From DASPJR01 sp035628505 (GTDB lineage: Bacteria; Planctomycetota; SZUA-567; H5-PLA8), in assembly GCA_035628505.1 (NCBI GenBank), contig DASPJR010000178.1:19321-83320 (forward strand): 64,000 nucleotides of DNA, in the 5' to 3' direction. Both the position numbers and the translations under genes were made by a program. Shown one piece after another: positions 1 to 8,091 of this stretch (the first letter of the stretch is position 1; every line of letters starts with the position of its first letter). The notes beneath the pieces are model-generated. The model was not told the origin of the DNA and made no database searches. It worked only from the letters and a program-made list of their open reading frames with translations.

Positions 1-2345
1 AAGCGCTTCGGCGGTGCAGGCTTCTCATTCTTTTTCGCATCGCCTGTCGCAGCAGCTTTCGCCGGTGCCGCTTCGGGTGCTTTCGCAGGTGCCGCCGGCG
101 CCTTGGCGTCAGCCGTTTTCGCTTCAGCAGGCTTCGCGTCGGCCGGCTTGGCTTCCGTCTTCGCGGCTTCCTTCTGCTCGCTGAAGCGTTCAATGGCGAA
201 GAGCTCGCCAGGCGAAAGTTCTTTCCACGTCTCGCTCTCAATGATCGCCGCGAGCTTTGGCAGCGCGGCCGTGATCGGAATGTCATTGATCGCGCGCGCC
301 GCTTCCAGGACGATGCGCGGCTCGCTGTCTTTCAGGAACCGTGCGATCTCGGGGCTCTCCAGCTTGCGCAGCGCGACGCATACCGCGATGCGTACCGCCG
401 GCGAAGTGTCGTTCGAAAGCGCCAGCACGGATTGCATATCTTTTTCGGCAATCCACTTCAGCGCCATGATTCCTGCGTGGCGCAGGTACATATCCTTGTC
501 GGCGTTCTCGCGCAGCATCTGCGTGACCGGCCCGAGCGACTTCACGTCGCCGAGCCTGCCCAGCGCCATCGTGGCGAAGAGCTTCGCGCGCGGCGTGCCG
601 GTCTTCAATAGATTGACCAGTCCGTCCTGCGCTTTGGCGTAGCGGCATTCACCGAGAACTTTCGCAGCCTGCGTGCGGACTTCGCCATCCGGATCGCTCA
701 GCGCCGCCAGGACCGGCTCAAGCGCTGCTTCAATCTTCTTTTCGCGGAAGAGCTGGCCTAATCCCCAGATCGCGTGCAGCCGCGCAAGCTGCTGTGTGCC
801 TTCCTTCACCACATTGGCCAGCTCGCCGGTCGCGTTTTTGGCAACCAGGCTGAACTGCGCTTCCTGGCGCACGCGCATGTCGCGGTGCGCGAGCAGCTTC
901 TTGAGCTCGGCAACGGGTTCTTCGTCCAGGTTTTTGGCAATGAGCTTCTTCGTCTCGGCGATGGAGGCATCGTCCTTGAGCGCCGGATCGCTTATGGCGT
1001 AGATACGGCCTTTTTCCGTCTTTAAGATCGGACCGTACCAGACGCTCGTGTAGGCGCGCCCATCGTTGCCGAACATGATGTCAGTGGCCTGAATGTCTGC
1101 GATGAAATCGGACTGGTCGGTCAGTTCATACGACGCGCCCTTCGGCTTCATCGCAAAGGAAATCACTGAGCCCTTGGTGCCGCGAAAATCGCAGATGAAG
1201 AAGTGGTCGTTGTAGCGCTCGGGCATTCCTGTGCCGGGATAGTACGCCAGGCCCGACGGGCCGCCGAGACAGACATGGCCCAGCGGCGGAACGACGTACG
1301 CAGCCTGGCCGTCGAACGCGGTTGACCAGAGTTTCTCGCCATGCCACGGACCGGTCAGGTTCGGCCAGAAGATGTGCTGATAGCCGATGCGCCAGCCGCA
1401 ATCAACGCCGTCGAGCACCCACACCCAGCGGCAGGGGTCGCCCTTGTCGCAGTTGTTGTCTCCGGTGTAGAGATCGCCGAGCGCGTTGAAGGCGAGCTCC
1501 TGCGGGTTGCGCATGCCAACGGCGATGACTTCCAGATCGCTGCCGTCCTGGTTGCAGCGGAAGACTGCTCCGTTGTGGGCCTCCGCCAGGGTTTTGCCTT
1601 CCCGCGTCTTCACATGAAAGCCGCGGTCACCGATGCTGAAGTACAGCTTGCCATCGGGCCCGATAATCAATCCATGCAGGTCGTGGCCGAGATACGCGAT
1701 GCGCACACCGTAACCGGTGCTGAGAATCGTCGTTTCGTCCGCTTTGCCGTCGTCATCTTTATCTTTCAGCAGCCAGACGTTGGGAATATCGGTGAAGTAA
1801 ACATTGCCTTTGCGCGCGAGTACTCCTGCAGCCAGGCCGTCTTCCATCTTGTTGAAACATTCGGCGAACGTGGTGGAGGCATCGATTTTGCCGTCGCCGT
1901 TTTTATCGAACAGCATCTTGACGCGCTCGGAGACGACTTCGAACGCTTTCGCCTTTTCGCCGAGATTTCTCTTGAGCATGTTGATGCGGTCTTCGACGGT
2001 ACGGCAGGCGATGTCTTCATCCAGGAAATGCATGTAGCTTCGCATGTCCAGGTCGCCGGTATCCTGCTTGCCGGTGGGGGTGATGACGGGAAGACGGTTG
2101 GATTCGGCGACAAAAAAGCGCCCTTTCTCGTCGGTGCAGATGGCTACCGGATGCTGCAGGTGCGGCTCAGCCGCGAAGAGCTCAATCTTCAGCCCGTCCG
2201 CGAGCCGGTAGGCTTTCATGAAAACTTCGGCGTCATTTTCGGGTTCGGGCGAGCCGCCTGCGCTGACGTCTGCGGCGTGAACAGAAAGTGTTGAAACCAG
2301 GCAGATGGTAAGTAGACACTTCAGCAAAGACAACCAGCGCGGCAT
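1..2345 (-). CDS. PVC-type membrane-bound dehydrogenase with HEAT repeats (3' end beyond window)
   Basis: I translated this frame directly; it stays open from the ATG at 2345 to the window edge (781 codons). A GGAGG at 2351-2355 supports the start. Residues 1-25 form a signal peptide (hydrophobic core around LLTICLVSTL). The following region matches the beta-propeller 'membrane-bound dehydrogenase' family typical of Planctomycetota and Verrucomicrobiota, with NPQELAFN and YTGDNNC-type blade motifs near residues 278-290. Residues about 450-705 look like HEAT/armadillo alpha-repeats. An Ala/Lys/Pro-rich linker starts near residue 725. Family members usually end in a haem-binding CxxCH cytochrome module, which would lie outside the window. 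It should act outside the cytoplasmic membrane, oxidising an unknown substrate, perhaps a sugar or polyol. The large open frames on the opposite strand are shadows. Confidence 0.85.
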   Translation of the reverse strand, partial: MPRWLSLLKCLLTICLVSTLSVHAADVSAGGSPEPENDAEVFMKAYRLADGLKIELFAAEPHLQHPVAICTDEKGRFFVAESNRLPVITPTGKQDTGDLDMRSYMHFLDEDIACRTVEDRINMLKRNLGEKAKAFEVVSERVKMLFDKNGDGKIDASTTFAECFNKMEDGLAAGVLARKGNVYFTDIPNVWLLKDKDDDGKADETTILSTGYGVRIAYLGHDLHGLIIGPDGKLYFSIGDRGFHVKTREGKTLAEAHNGAVFRCNQDGSDLEVIAVGMRNPQELAFNALGDLYTGDNNCDKGDPCRWVWVLDGVDCGWRIGYQHIFWPNLTGPWHGEKLWSTAFDGQAAYVVPPLGHVCLGGPSGLAYYPGTGMPERYNDHFFICDFRGTKGSVISFAMKPKGASYELTDQSDFIADIQATDIMFGNDGRAYTSVWYGPILKTEKGRIYAISDPALKDDASIAETKKLIAKNLDEEPVAELKKLLAHRDMRVRQEAQFSLVAKNATGELANVVKEGTQQLARLHAIWGLGQLFREKKIEAALEPVLAALSDPDGEVRTQAAKVLGECRYAKAQDGLVNLLKTGTPRAKLFATMALGRLGDVKSLGPVTQMLRENADKDMYLRHAGIMALKWIAEKDMQSVLALSNDTSPAVRIAVCVALRKLESPEIARFLKDSEPRIVLEAARAINDIPITAALPKLAAIIESETWKELSPGELFAIERFSEQKEAAKTEAKPADAKPAEAKTADAKAPAAPAKAPEAAPAKAAATGDAKKNEKPAPPKR

Positions 2346-2457
2346 GTTAGCCTCCAGAATGCACGTGTGAGCGACCCGGGAACACTCCTTATATTACAGC
2401 CTGTTCCATGGAAGGGCAGAGCGTTTTTCTATCCTCTCTGGATACGTCTTTTTTTGA

Positions 2458-2537
2458 CGCCAAGAGCGCCAAGAAAAACCTTTAAAGAGAACCTTGGCGT
2501 TCTTGGCGACCTTGGCGAGCTTGGCGAGCTTGGCGTT
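2458..2537. repeat. CTTGGCGnn 9-mer array with inverted partner
   Basis: Five head-to-tail copies of the 9-mer CTTGGCGNN occupy 2493-2537. An inverted pair of the same unit (CGCCAAG) lies at 2459-2474, so the transcript can fold into a long hairpin. The array sits between the dehydrogenase start and the methyltransferase stop. The same unit recurs at 39350-39390, so it is a dispersed family. Function unknown; on the minus strand it could serve as a terminator for the methyltransferase. Confidence 0.7.
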
Positions 2538-2550
2538 TAAAGTTTCAGGC

Positions 2551-3369
2551 TCACTCTTTCTTGCGCGCGGTGATCTGCAGATGACTGGCGCGGCCCATGG
2601 CAGACGGGATGCGGCAGAGTTTCTTTTCCAGCGCGTGAATGCGTTCGAGGTTGGCGGGATCATTCATGAGAGGCTCAAGTTTTTTCAGCGGCAGGACGGT
2701 CTTGCCGAAGAGATCAAGCACCTCGAAACCGGCGTTCTCGAACATCGCCCGCAGGCTTTCGGGCGTGTAGGTGTGAACGGGAAAACGTTCGGCTTCATCG
2801 CGCGCCAGCCATTCCATCTCGCCACCTTTAACGAGCTTTTCAAGGCCGGCCAGGTCCGACTTTTCGCAGTAGTGATCGATGGCCGCGAGCGTCTGATCCA
2901 GCGATGCAACGAGCACGCCTTTGGGACGCAGGATCTTGGAGATCGATTTCAGCGCGCGCGGCGGATGTGTCGCAAAGCTGATGACGTCGCCCTGCGCGAC
3001 CGCGAGCGCAAAATGTTCGCGCGGCAAAGCGGACAGATCCATGACGTCGGCTTTGACGAACGAAACGCGATCCTCCAGTCCCATTGTTGCGGCTTTCTGG
3101 CGGGAAACTTCGAGCATGCCGTGCGACAGATCCGAAAGCGTGACGTTGAAGCCAGACTTCGCGATGCGCAGCCCGTATTTTCCGGTGCCGCAACCGAGGT
3201 CAACAATGGGCGCGCGCAGGTCGGAGGGAAGATGCGCTTTCATCGGCGCCCAGGAGAGCTCGTACCAAAGGTCCCACCGCGGGCCGACGTAGATCTGGTC
3301 GTACTTGTTTGCGACGCGGTCATGGTAGTGCTCGTTGGCTTCAATTTCGGACTCAGCGTTATTTTTCAT
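2551..3369 (-). CDS. class I SAM-dependent methyltransferase
   Basis: A 272-residue protein with the class I methyltransferase motif I VDLGCGTGKYG at residues 56-66, followed by an acidic strand end (TLSD) and motif IV/post-I strands typical of the Methyltransf_11/25 group. It should transfer a methyl group from S-adenosylmethionine to an unidentified small molecule or protein in the cytoplasm. The ATG at 3369 is preceded by a weak AGGTGA. The N-terminal segment EHYHDRVANKYDQIY resembles that of UbiE/BioC-like small-molecule methyltransferases, but no specific substrate can be assigned. It is transcribed away from the sigma factor gene, with a 340-bp shared upstream region. Confidence 0.8.
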   Translation of the reverse strand: MKNNAESEIEANEHYHDRVANKYDQIYVGPRWDLWYELSWAPMKAHLPSDLRAPIVDLGCGTGKYGLRIAKSGFNVTLSDLSHGMLEVSRQKAATMGLEDRVSFVKADVMDLSALPREHFALAVAQGDVISFATHPPRALKSISKILRPKGVLVASLDQTLAAIDHYCEKSDLAGLEKLVKGGEMEWLARDEAERFPVHTYTPESLRAMFENAGFEVLDLFGKTVLPLKKLEPLMNDPANLERIHALEKKLCRIPSAMGRASHLQITARKKE

Positions 3370-3493
3370 CTCATTTTCACCTAAAACATTGCGGGCTCGG
3401 CCCTTAGCCTAGCGCAGAGAACGTTTTCTGGGCCCCGAAAGCCCCATTATGTACGAAGTAATGACAGGTTTCCTTACAAATTAGTTGACTTTC

Positions 3494-3521
3494 CACTTGT
3501 AACATTACAACATTACAAGTG
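3494..3521. promoter_or_regulatory. candidate operator: perfect 9-bp inverted repeat
   Basis: CACTTGTAA (3494-3502) and TTACAAGTG (3513-3521) form a perfect inverted repeat with a 10-bp spacer, and the half-unit ATTACAA is repeated inside it. A TTGACT hexamer, -35-like, lies just upstream at 3485-3490. This is in the 340-bp gap between the divergent methyltransferase and sigma factor genes. The form suggests a dimeric repressor site, perhaps of the BlaI/MecI-like TTACA type. No other element was recognised in the gap. Confidence 0.4.
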
Positions 3522-3709
3522 TGATCTGTGTGCGAAGGATTTCCGCAAGGCGGAGCGAACGGGCTGAGCGCTTTTCACATTGGAAGCGTTTTAGGCTAGA
3601 AAGTGCAACTTCGGAAGTCTTTGGCGAGCTGAGCTTTAATCGCGGGATCCGCTGCGGATCTGCGGCTGCGGTTTGTTCAACCGGGATTCATGTGATAGGG
3701 TAATTGAAC

Positions 3710-4549
3710 ATGGCACAGTCCATTCCGTTGGATTCATATAATGAAGGCAAAGCTCGTTCGGGGACCGGGGGGTCTGCACGAGGTGAGTCTGTGTGGCAGA
3801 AAGTGCTAACGGGTGGCGCACAAGCAGCCGCATCCTTAAGCCTGAGGGATGCCGTTGATACGCTTCGTCCGGCAGCCGCAGGCAAGCGGCGCGAAGGACC
3901 GGTTCTGACCAGGCAAGCGGTGGAACAACCTGCCAGCGGCGATGAAGCGCTGGCGGCGCAGGCTCTGGCTGCTGAAGTACGGCGGGCACAGCAGGGCGAC
4001 GAGATTGCCCTGGCTGAGCTCATCGAAAACAACCGCGCGTGGGTGCGCGGCATCGCCTACACGGTTCTGGGCGATGCGCATCTGGCCGAGGACGCCGCGC
4101 AGGAAGTGTGCGTGCGCGTCGTGAAGCATCTGCGCGGACTCGATACGCCCGAAGCCTTCCGGCCGTGGGTGTACCGCATGACGCGCAACGTTGCGCTCTC
4201 GATGGCGCAGCGCCGCGAACGCTCGCCGCAGCCGCTGAGCCTGGATGCGGAGCAGTTGCAGGAAGGTTTGCAGCCGGCGCGCGAAGGAACGCCCGGCGCA
4301 TCGCTGGAAGAAGACGAAAAGATTTCGGGGATCCTGGAGACCATCGGCCGCCTGCCGGACATTTACCGCGAGGTGCTGGTCTTAAAGCATGTTCAGGATC
4401 TCAGCTACACGGAGATGTCGGCGATTCTGGGCGTGAGCGTCAAATCGCTGGAAGTGCGGCTGGTGCGGGCGCGCAAGCTCCTGCAGGAGCGGTTGGGACG
4501 CCGCTTCGACCGGGGCCGCAAGCGGGATCCGAGAGACGAAAGGGAGTGA
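3710..4549 (+). CDS. ECF-type RNA polymerase sigma factor
   Basis: A 279-residue sigma-70 family protein of the ECF class. Region sigma-2 spans residues about 90-170 (GDEIALAELI, DAAQEVCVRV, FRPWVYRMTRN) and region sigma-4 about 208-262 (LPDIYREVLVLKH, LSYTEMSAILGVS, helix-turn-helix). It directs core RNA polymerase to a dedicated promoter set. An unusual 85-residue low-complexity N-terminal extension precedes sigma-2; many planctomycete ECFs carry extra regulatory segments. I chose the ATG at 3710, with TAGGG at 3696-3700 upstream, over an in-frame TTG two codons earlier. It is followed after 6 bp by an anti-sigma gene, so the two form a regulatory module. Confidence 0.9.
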   Translation: MAQSIPLDSYNEGKARSGTGGSARGESVWQKVLTGGAQAAASLSLRDAVDTLRPAAAGKRREGPVLTRQAVEQPASGDEALAAQALAAEVRRAQQGDEIALAELIENNRAWVRGIAYTVLGDAHLAEDAAQEVCVRVVKHLRGLDTPEAFRPWVYRMTRNVALSMAQRRERSPQPLSLDAEQLQEGLQPAREGTPGASLEEDEKISGILETIGRLPDIYREVLVLKHVQDLSYTEMSAILGVSVKSLEVRLVRARKLLQERLGRRFDRGRKRDPRDERE

Positions 4550-4555
4550 GGGGTT

Positions 4556-5437
4556 GTGAACCGTTCTGATTCCGGCATTTATCTCGCTGTCGTGCCGGAC
4601 AACATCGATTGCGACTTCGCGGAAGTGCTGATCTCGCGCCGGCTCGACGGGGAGCTGGCGCCCGAGGACGTGCCGCTTCTTGAATCCCATCTGAAGAATT
4701 GCAGCGCCTGCCGCGAGCGCGAAGCCGAATGGTTCGGACACGCGGTTCTGCTCAAAGAGAGCCTCTCCACGCTGGTCCCGGAAAAGAAGCAGAGAGCCAC
4801 TCGCCGCCGCAGTCCGCTCTGGGTGCCGGTCGGCATGGTCGCTTCGCAGGCCGCCGCGCTTCTGGCGCTTGCCGTCTATCTGAACTTTATCGCCACGCCC
4901 GCGCAGGCGCCGAAGCTTTCAAGCGCTCCACAACAACAGCCCGCGCCTGCCGCCCAACCGGCTCCGGCGCAAGCTGAAGACACCGAAGTGCCGCTGCCAA
5001 CGGACCTGCTGCCCGAAAGCGACGCTGTTGCGCAGAACGTCACGCACCCGATTGAAGAAGAACAGCGCCACCTGTTTAAAGACGCACCGATTGAGCGGCC
5101 GGCCGACATTCAGAAAGAGCCGGCTCCGCTCGCGGCGATGCGCGAAGTCATTATTCCGCGCCTGATTCCAAACGTCAGCATTGAGTACACGCTGCGCGGG
5201 AGCGACGGCGGACGCGAGATATCCGGCCGCATGGATATCCTCGGCGATATTCTGAATGATCGCGCCGTCATCCGCATCCGCGATTCGCGCAGCGGATTGA
5301 AGGAAGTCGCGCAGGCCGACATCAATACGCTGCTGGCCGCCGATGAACGCGCGGTCGCGCGCCGGCTGGTCGCCGCCTGCAAGACCGCTGAACTGCGCTC
5401 GCGCTTCGAAGAAATCATCCGCAAAAGCCAGCGCTGA
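4556..5437 (+). CDS. membrane anti-sigma factor with zinc-binding N-terminus
   Basis: A 293-residue protein starting at GTG 4556 with GAGGGG just upstream, 6 bp after the sigma gene. The N-terminus carries the zinc anti-sigma signature His45-x3-Cys49-x2-Cys52, with Cys19 as possible fourth ligand. A single membrane helix follows (about residues 95-117). A Pro/Ala/Gln-rich linker then leads to a conserved-looking C-terminal domain at about 195-293, outside the membrane. It should sequester the upstream ECF sigma at the membrane until a periplasmic or redox signal arrives. The C-terminal domain is not a family I recognise and is probably the sensor. The gene ends 14 bp from the convergent isomerase gene. 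Confidence 0.8.
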   Translation: MNRSDSGIYLAVVPDNIDCDFAEVLISRRLDGELAPEDVPLLESHLKNCSACREREAEWFGHAVLLKESLSTLVPEKKQRATRRRSPLWVPVGMVASQAAALLALAVYLNFIATPAQAPKLSSAPQQQPAPAAQPAPAQAEDTEVPLPTDLLPESDAVAQNVTHPIEEEQRHLFKDAPIERPADIQKEPAPLAAMREVIIPRLIPNVSIEYTLRGSDGGREISGRMDILGDILNDRAVIRIRDSRSGLKEVAQADINTLLAADERAVARRLVAACKTAELRSRFEEIIRKSQR

Positions 5438-5451
5438 TTTACGGTTGCTTC

Positions 5452-6333
5452 TCAAACGCCGCGCATGAATGCCAGAGAATGCAGCAGCCCCGCCTTCTCT
5501 GCGTCTTCAGTGCCGAAGAAGTTCTCGTCTTCCAGCTCAATGCTGACCTTGCCCTTGTATCCCGCTTTCGAAAGAATTTTCAGCACCTCCGTCCAGCGCG
5601 TGCATCCACTGCCGGGAATCGTGTAGCGCCAGGCCAGTTCGCCGTACACGCGGTTCTTTGCAAACACGCCGCTCTGGTAGAGCCCGTATTCGTAGACGGC
5701 CTCTGGTATGATTTCAGTATCCTTTGCATGGACGTGCCACACGCGCTCGACGAATTCATTGAGGAAGCGGATGTGATCGACGCCCAGGCGGATCAGGTGC
5801 GACGGATCGTAGTTGATACCGATGGATCTGCAGCGCAGATCGCGTATGAAACTGCGTACGGTTTCCGGCGTGCAGCATAGCGTCCAGTAATGCGGTGCGC
5901 GGCCGGGCCAGCCTTCGATGGCGATGGTCGCGCCGGCTTCGTCGGCTGCCTGCGCGATTGGCGCAAACACCTCCAGCGCCAGAGCGTAGTTTTCAGCCCG
6001 CGGGCGAGTGGGATCATCGGGAATGACGCAGGTGAAGAAGACCTTAGGCCCGGCGGCCGCCATCTCCTTTATATGAGCGACATTGCGAGCGATCAGTTCC
6101 TTGCGCTTTCCGCCGTCGCTGACCATCAGCTTGCCAAAATCGATCAGGTCGATAGATCCGACGCCCAGACCGGCGGCCGCGACGGCAGAGAGTTCTTCGC
6201 GCGAGGCCGCTTTCAGATCCAGGTGCGCAAAGCCGCTGGCTTTGGCCCAGGCGAGCCAGGCCTTCGTATCGTTCTGCCAGTCGCTGTTGCCACGGCGAAA
6301 GCCGATCGGGTATGCGCCGGTGCGAGTCGTCAT
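5452..6333 (-). CDS. sugar phosphate isomerase/epimerase, xylose-isomerase-like TIM barrel
   Basis: A 293-residue protein of the AP endonuclease 2 / xylose isomerase-like TIM-barrel superfamily. Features include AIEGWPG at the fourth strand, GINYDPSHLIRLG, WHVHAKDTE and VSIELEDENF, which carry the metal-ligand Glu, Asp, His and Glu of this fold. Such enzymes isomerise or epimerise sugars in catabolic pathways and are abundant in Planctomycetota. The ATG at 6333 with AGGAGAACGG upstream is preferred; the frame stays open 39 codons further but that extension is not barrel-like. Substrate unknown. It runs convergent to the anti-sigma gene and divergent from the cyclic-nucleotide protein. Confidence 0.8.
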   Translation of the reverse strand: MTTRTGAYPIGFRRGNSDWQNDTKAWLAWAKASGFAHLDLKAASREELSAVAAAGLGVGSIDLIDFGKLMVSDGGKRKELIARNVAHIKEMAAAGPKVFFTCVIPDDPTRPRAENYALALEVFAPIAQAADEAGATIAIEGWPGRAPHYWTLCCTPETVRSFIRDLRCRSIGINYDPSHLIRLGVDHIRFLNEFVERVWHVHAKDTEIIPEAVYEYGLYQSGVFAKNRVYGELAWRYTIPGSGCTRWTEVLKILSKAGYKGKVSIELEDENFFGTEDAEKAGLLHSLAFMRGV

Positions 6334-6480
6334 TTTTTTCCGTTCTCCTGGGCAGATTTCAGCTGCGAAACTGCGCGCCAAGTATGCTGGCAGCGGCGAA
6401 ACTTTACCAGTTGACCCCGCATGCGCGCACACTATCTTTCTCATGCACATGCATTATCTTCGCCTTGCTGGGGATCTAAC

Positions 6481-6849
6481 ATGCCGGGACGACGCACAAG
6501 CCTGAAGTTTCTCAAATACGACGATAAATTCGTGACGTATCACGCCGGCGATGTCATTTTCAAAGAAGGTGACAAAGGCGAGCACATGTTTGTGGTGAAG
6601 GCCGGCAATGTGGATCTGAAAGTTCACGGCAAGACAGTGGAAACGCTCGAACCCGGGCAGATTCTTGGTGAAATGGCGCTGCTGGACCATGAAACGCGCA
6701 GCGCAAGCGCGATCGCCGCGACTGATTGCCAGCTCGTCCCGATCGACGGCAAACGTTTCCAGTACCTCATCGGCGAAACACCTTATTTCGCGATCGAAGT
6801 CATGCAGATCATGGCCCGCCGCCTGCGCCATATGAATGAAGGTAAGTGA
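6481..6849 (+). CDS. cyclic nucleotide-binding domain protein
   Basis: A 122-residue stand-alone cNMP-binding domain of the CRP/PKA-R family. The jelly-roll glycines are present (AGDVIFKEGD, KAGNVDLKV), as is the phosphate-binding cassette GEMALLDHETRSASA at residues 63-77 with the Arg-Ser-Ala ligand triad. A cyclic nucleotide is therefore probably really bound. There is no DNA-binding helix-turn-helix and no other domain, so it must signal through a partner. The ATG at 6481 has GGGGAT upstream; 20 further open codons before it look like leader. The gene ends just before a heptamer repeat. Confidence 0.85.
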   Translation: MPGRRTSLKFLKYDDKFVTYHAGDVIFKEGDKGEHMFVVKAGNVDLKVHGKTVETLEPGQILGEMALLDHETRSASAIAATDCQLVPIDGKRFQYLIGETPYFAIEVMQIMARRLRHMNEGK

Positions 6850-6865
6850 CCGATTTCAATTTCGG

Positions 6866-6893
6866 ATTGCGGATTGCGGATTGCGGATTGCGG
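6866..6893. repeat. (ATTGCGG)4 heptamer array
   Basis: Four perfect tandem copies of ATTGCGG lie in the gap between the convergent cyclic-nucleotide protein and the sugar-nucleotide enzyme. The same heptamer occurs nine times at 8829-8891. Confidence 0.9.
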
Positions 6894-6982
6894 CTTAGCT
6901 AACCACATCCAATAACATTGCCTCAACACAAAGTCAGTAAGACACTAAGATTTTCGGTATCTTCGTGTCGAAACGTTCCCGT

Positions 6983-7945
6983 TCAATGCGTTTTGGTTTT
7001 CAGCCGGTCGCGATGCCAGTTGAGCAGGTCGCGGAGTGTTTTGTCGAGGGAGATTTCGGGCACCCAGCCGGTTTTGGCCTTGGCTTTCTCGTGGCTGCCG
7101 CGCACGTCCATCACCTGTGTTTTGCGCACGCGCGTGGAATCCTGGCGGATCTCCACTTTCACGCGCGCCATCTGCACCAGCATGTTCAGAATGTCTTCGA
7201 CCCGCTCGCTTTTGCCGCTGGCAAGATTGTACGCTTCGCCGGGATCGCCCTGCAGCCCCAGCATGCGGTAGCCGCGGACGATGTCGCGCACGTCGCAGAA
7301 GTCGCGGCGCGGCGTCAGGTCGCCGACATGCAGCACCGCTTCGCCGCCGAGTTCCACACGGGCGATCTGTTCGGCGAACGTCGAGCACACGAAGTCCGGG
7401 CGCTGCCGCGGTCCGGTGTGATTGAACGGACGCGTAATGACGATGGGCAGGCCGTACGTCTGCGTAAAGGATTGCGCGATCAGCTCGAGCGCCGCTTTGC
7501 TCGCAGCAAAAATGTTCGCCGGCGCAATGCGCTGCGTTTCAACAACCGGGAGGAACTCGGGGCCGACAGGGCCGTACACTTCCGCCGAACTGACCAGCAG
7601 CACGCGCGTCTGCGGGCTCTGCGTGCGCACCGCTTCGAGCATGTGAATGCCGCCGGAGAGATTCACTTCGCAGGTGCGCGCGGGGTCTTTCTGGGCGTCA
7701 TGAACGTAACTGATGGCGGCGAGGTGAAAGAGGCAGTCAAAGCGTGCTTCGCTCAGCACGCTGCGCACGAAATCCGGATGTGACAGATCGCCGATGCGCA
7801 GCGTTATCTTGTCGAGGTGGTGCGTGAGGTTCGACGCGCGCGCGCCGGGCCGGCAGGTGCCCCAGACCTCATCGCCGCACTGCAGGCAATAATCGACCAG
7901 ATGAGAACCGGCAAACCCTTCCGCCCCCGTGATCAGAATCCGCAT
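6983..7945 (-). CDS. nucleotide-sugar epimerase/dehydratase-like protein, catalytic Tyr replaced by Phe
   Basis: A 320-residue extended short-chain dehydrogenase/reductase. The NAD(P) motif TGAEGFAG is at residues 6-13, and the SSAEVYG strand carries the usual Ser. The segment RPFNHTGPRQRPDFV is typical of GDP-4-keto-6-deoxymannose reductase (RMD) and related GDP-mannose dehydratases. The expected YxxxK catalytic pair reads F146-A-A-S-K150 (codon TTT on the minus strand), so the proton-donating Tyr is missing. It may bind nucleotide sugar with altered or no catalysis, unless another residue substitutes. RMD-like assignment is by motif only. The ATG at 7945 gives a conventional short N-terminus (MRILITGAEG). 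Confidence 0.75.
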   Translation of the reverse strand: MRILITGAEGFAGSHLVDYCLQCGDEVWGTCRPGARASNLTHHLDKITLRIGDLSHPDFVRSVLSEARFDCLFHLAAISYVHDAQKDPARTCEVNLSGGIHMLEAVRTQSPQTRVLLVSSAEVYGPVGPEFLPVVETQRIAPANIFAASKAALELIAQSFTQTYGLPIVITRPFNHTGPRQRPDFVCSTFAEQIARVELGGEAVLHVGDLTPRRDFCDVRDIVRGYRMLGLQGDPGEAYNLASGKSERVEDILNMLVQMARVKVEIRQDSTRVRKTQVMDVRGSHEKAKAKTGWVPEISLDKTLRDLLNWHRDRLKTKTH

Positions 7946-8091
7946 GTCTCCCCCGCCTCGCCCGGTGCCGTGTATGCTTCTATTCTATAAGCGCGAAACT
8001 GGAAAGCTGCATCCATATAAATTTGCATTACACTGATGAGTGCTGTCGACGCCGGCACTTCGGCTATAATGAGCACAGGAGGAGTACGACT

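Noticed and set aside
1341..2294. Long open frame of 317 codons on the plus strand
   Set aside because: It is antisense to the membrane-bound dehydrogenase, whose translation is coherent with signal peptide and HEAT repeats. The open frame is a by-product of high GC third positions.
2494..3384. Open frame of 296 codons on the plus strand
   Set aside because: Antisense to the SAM methyltransferase with its clear motif I; no ribosome site or family similarity.
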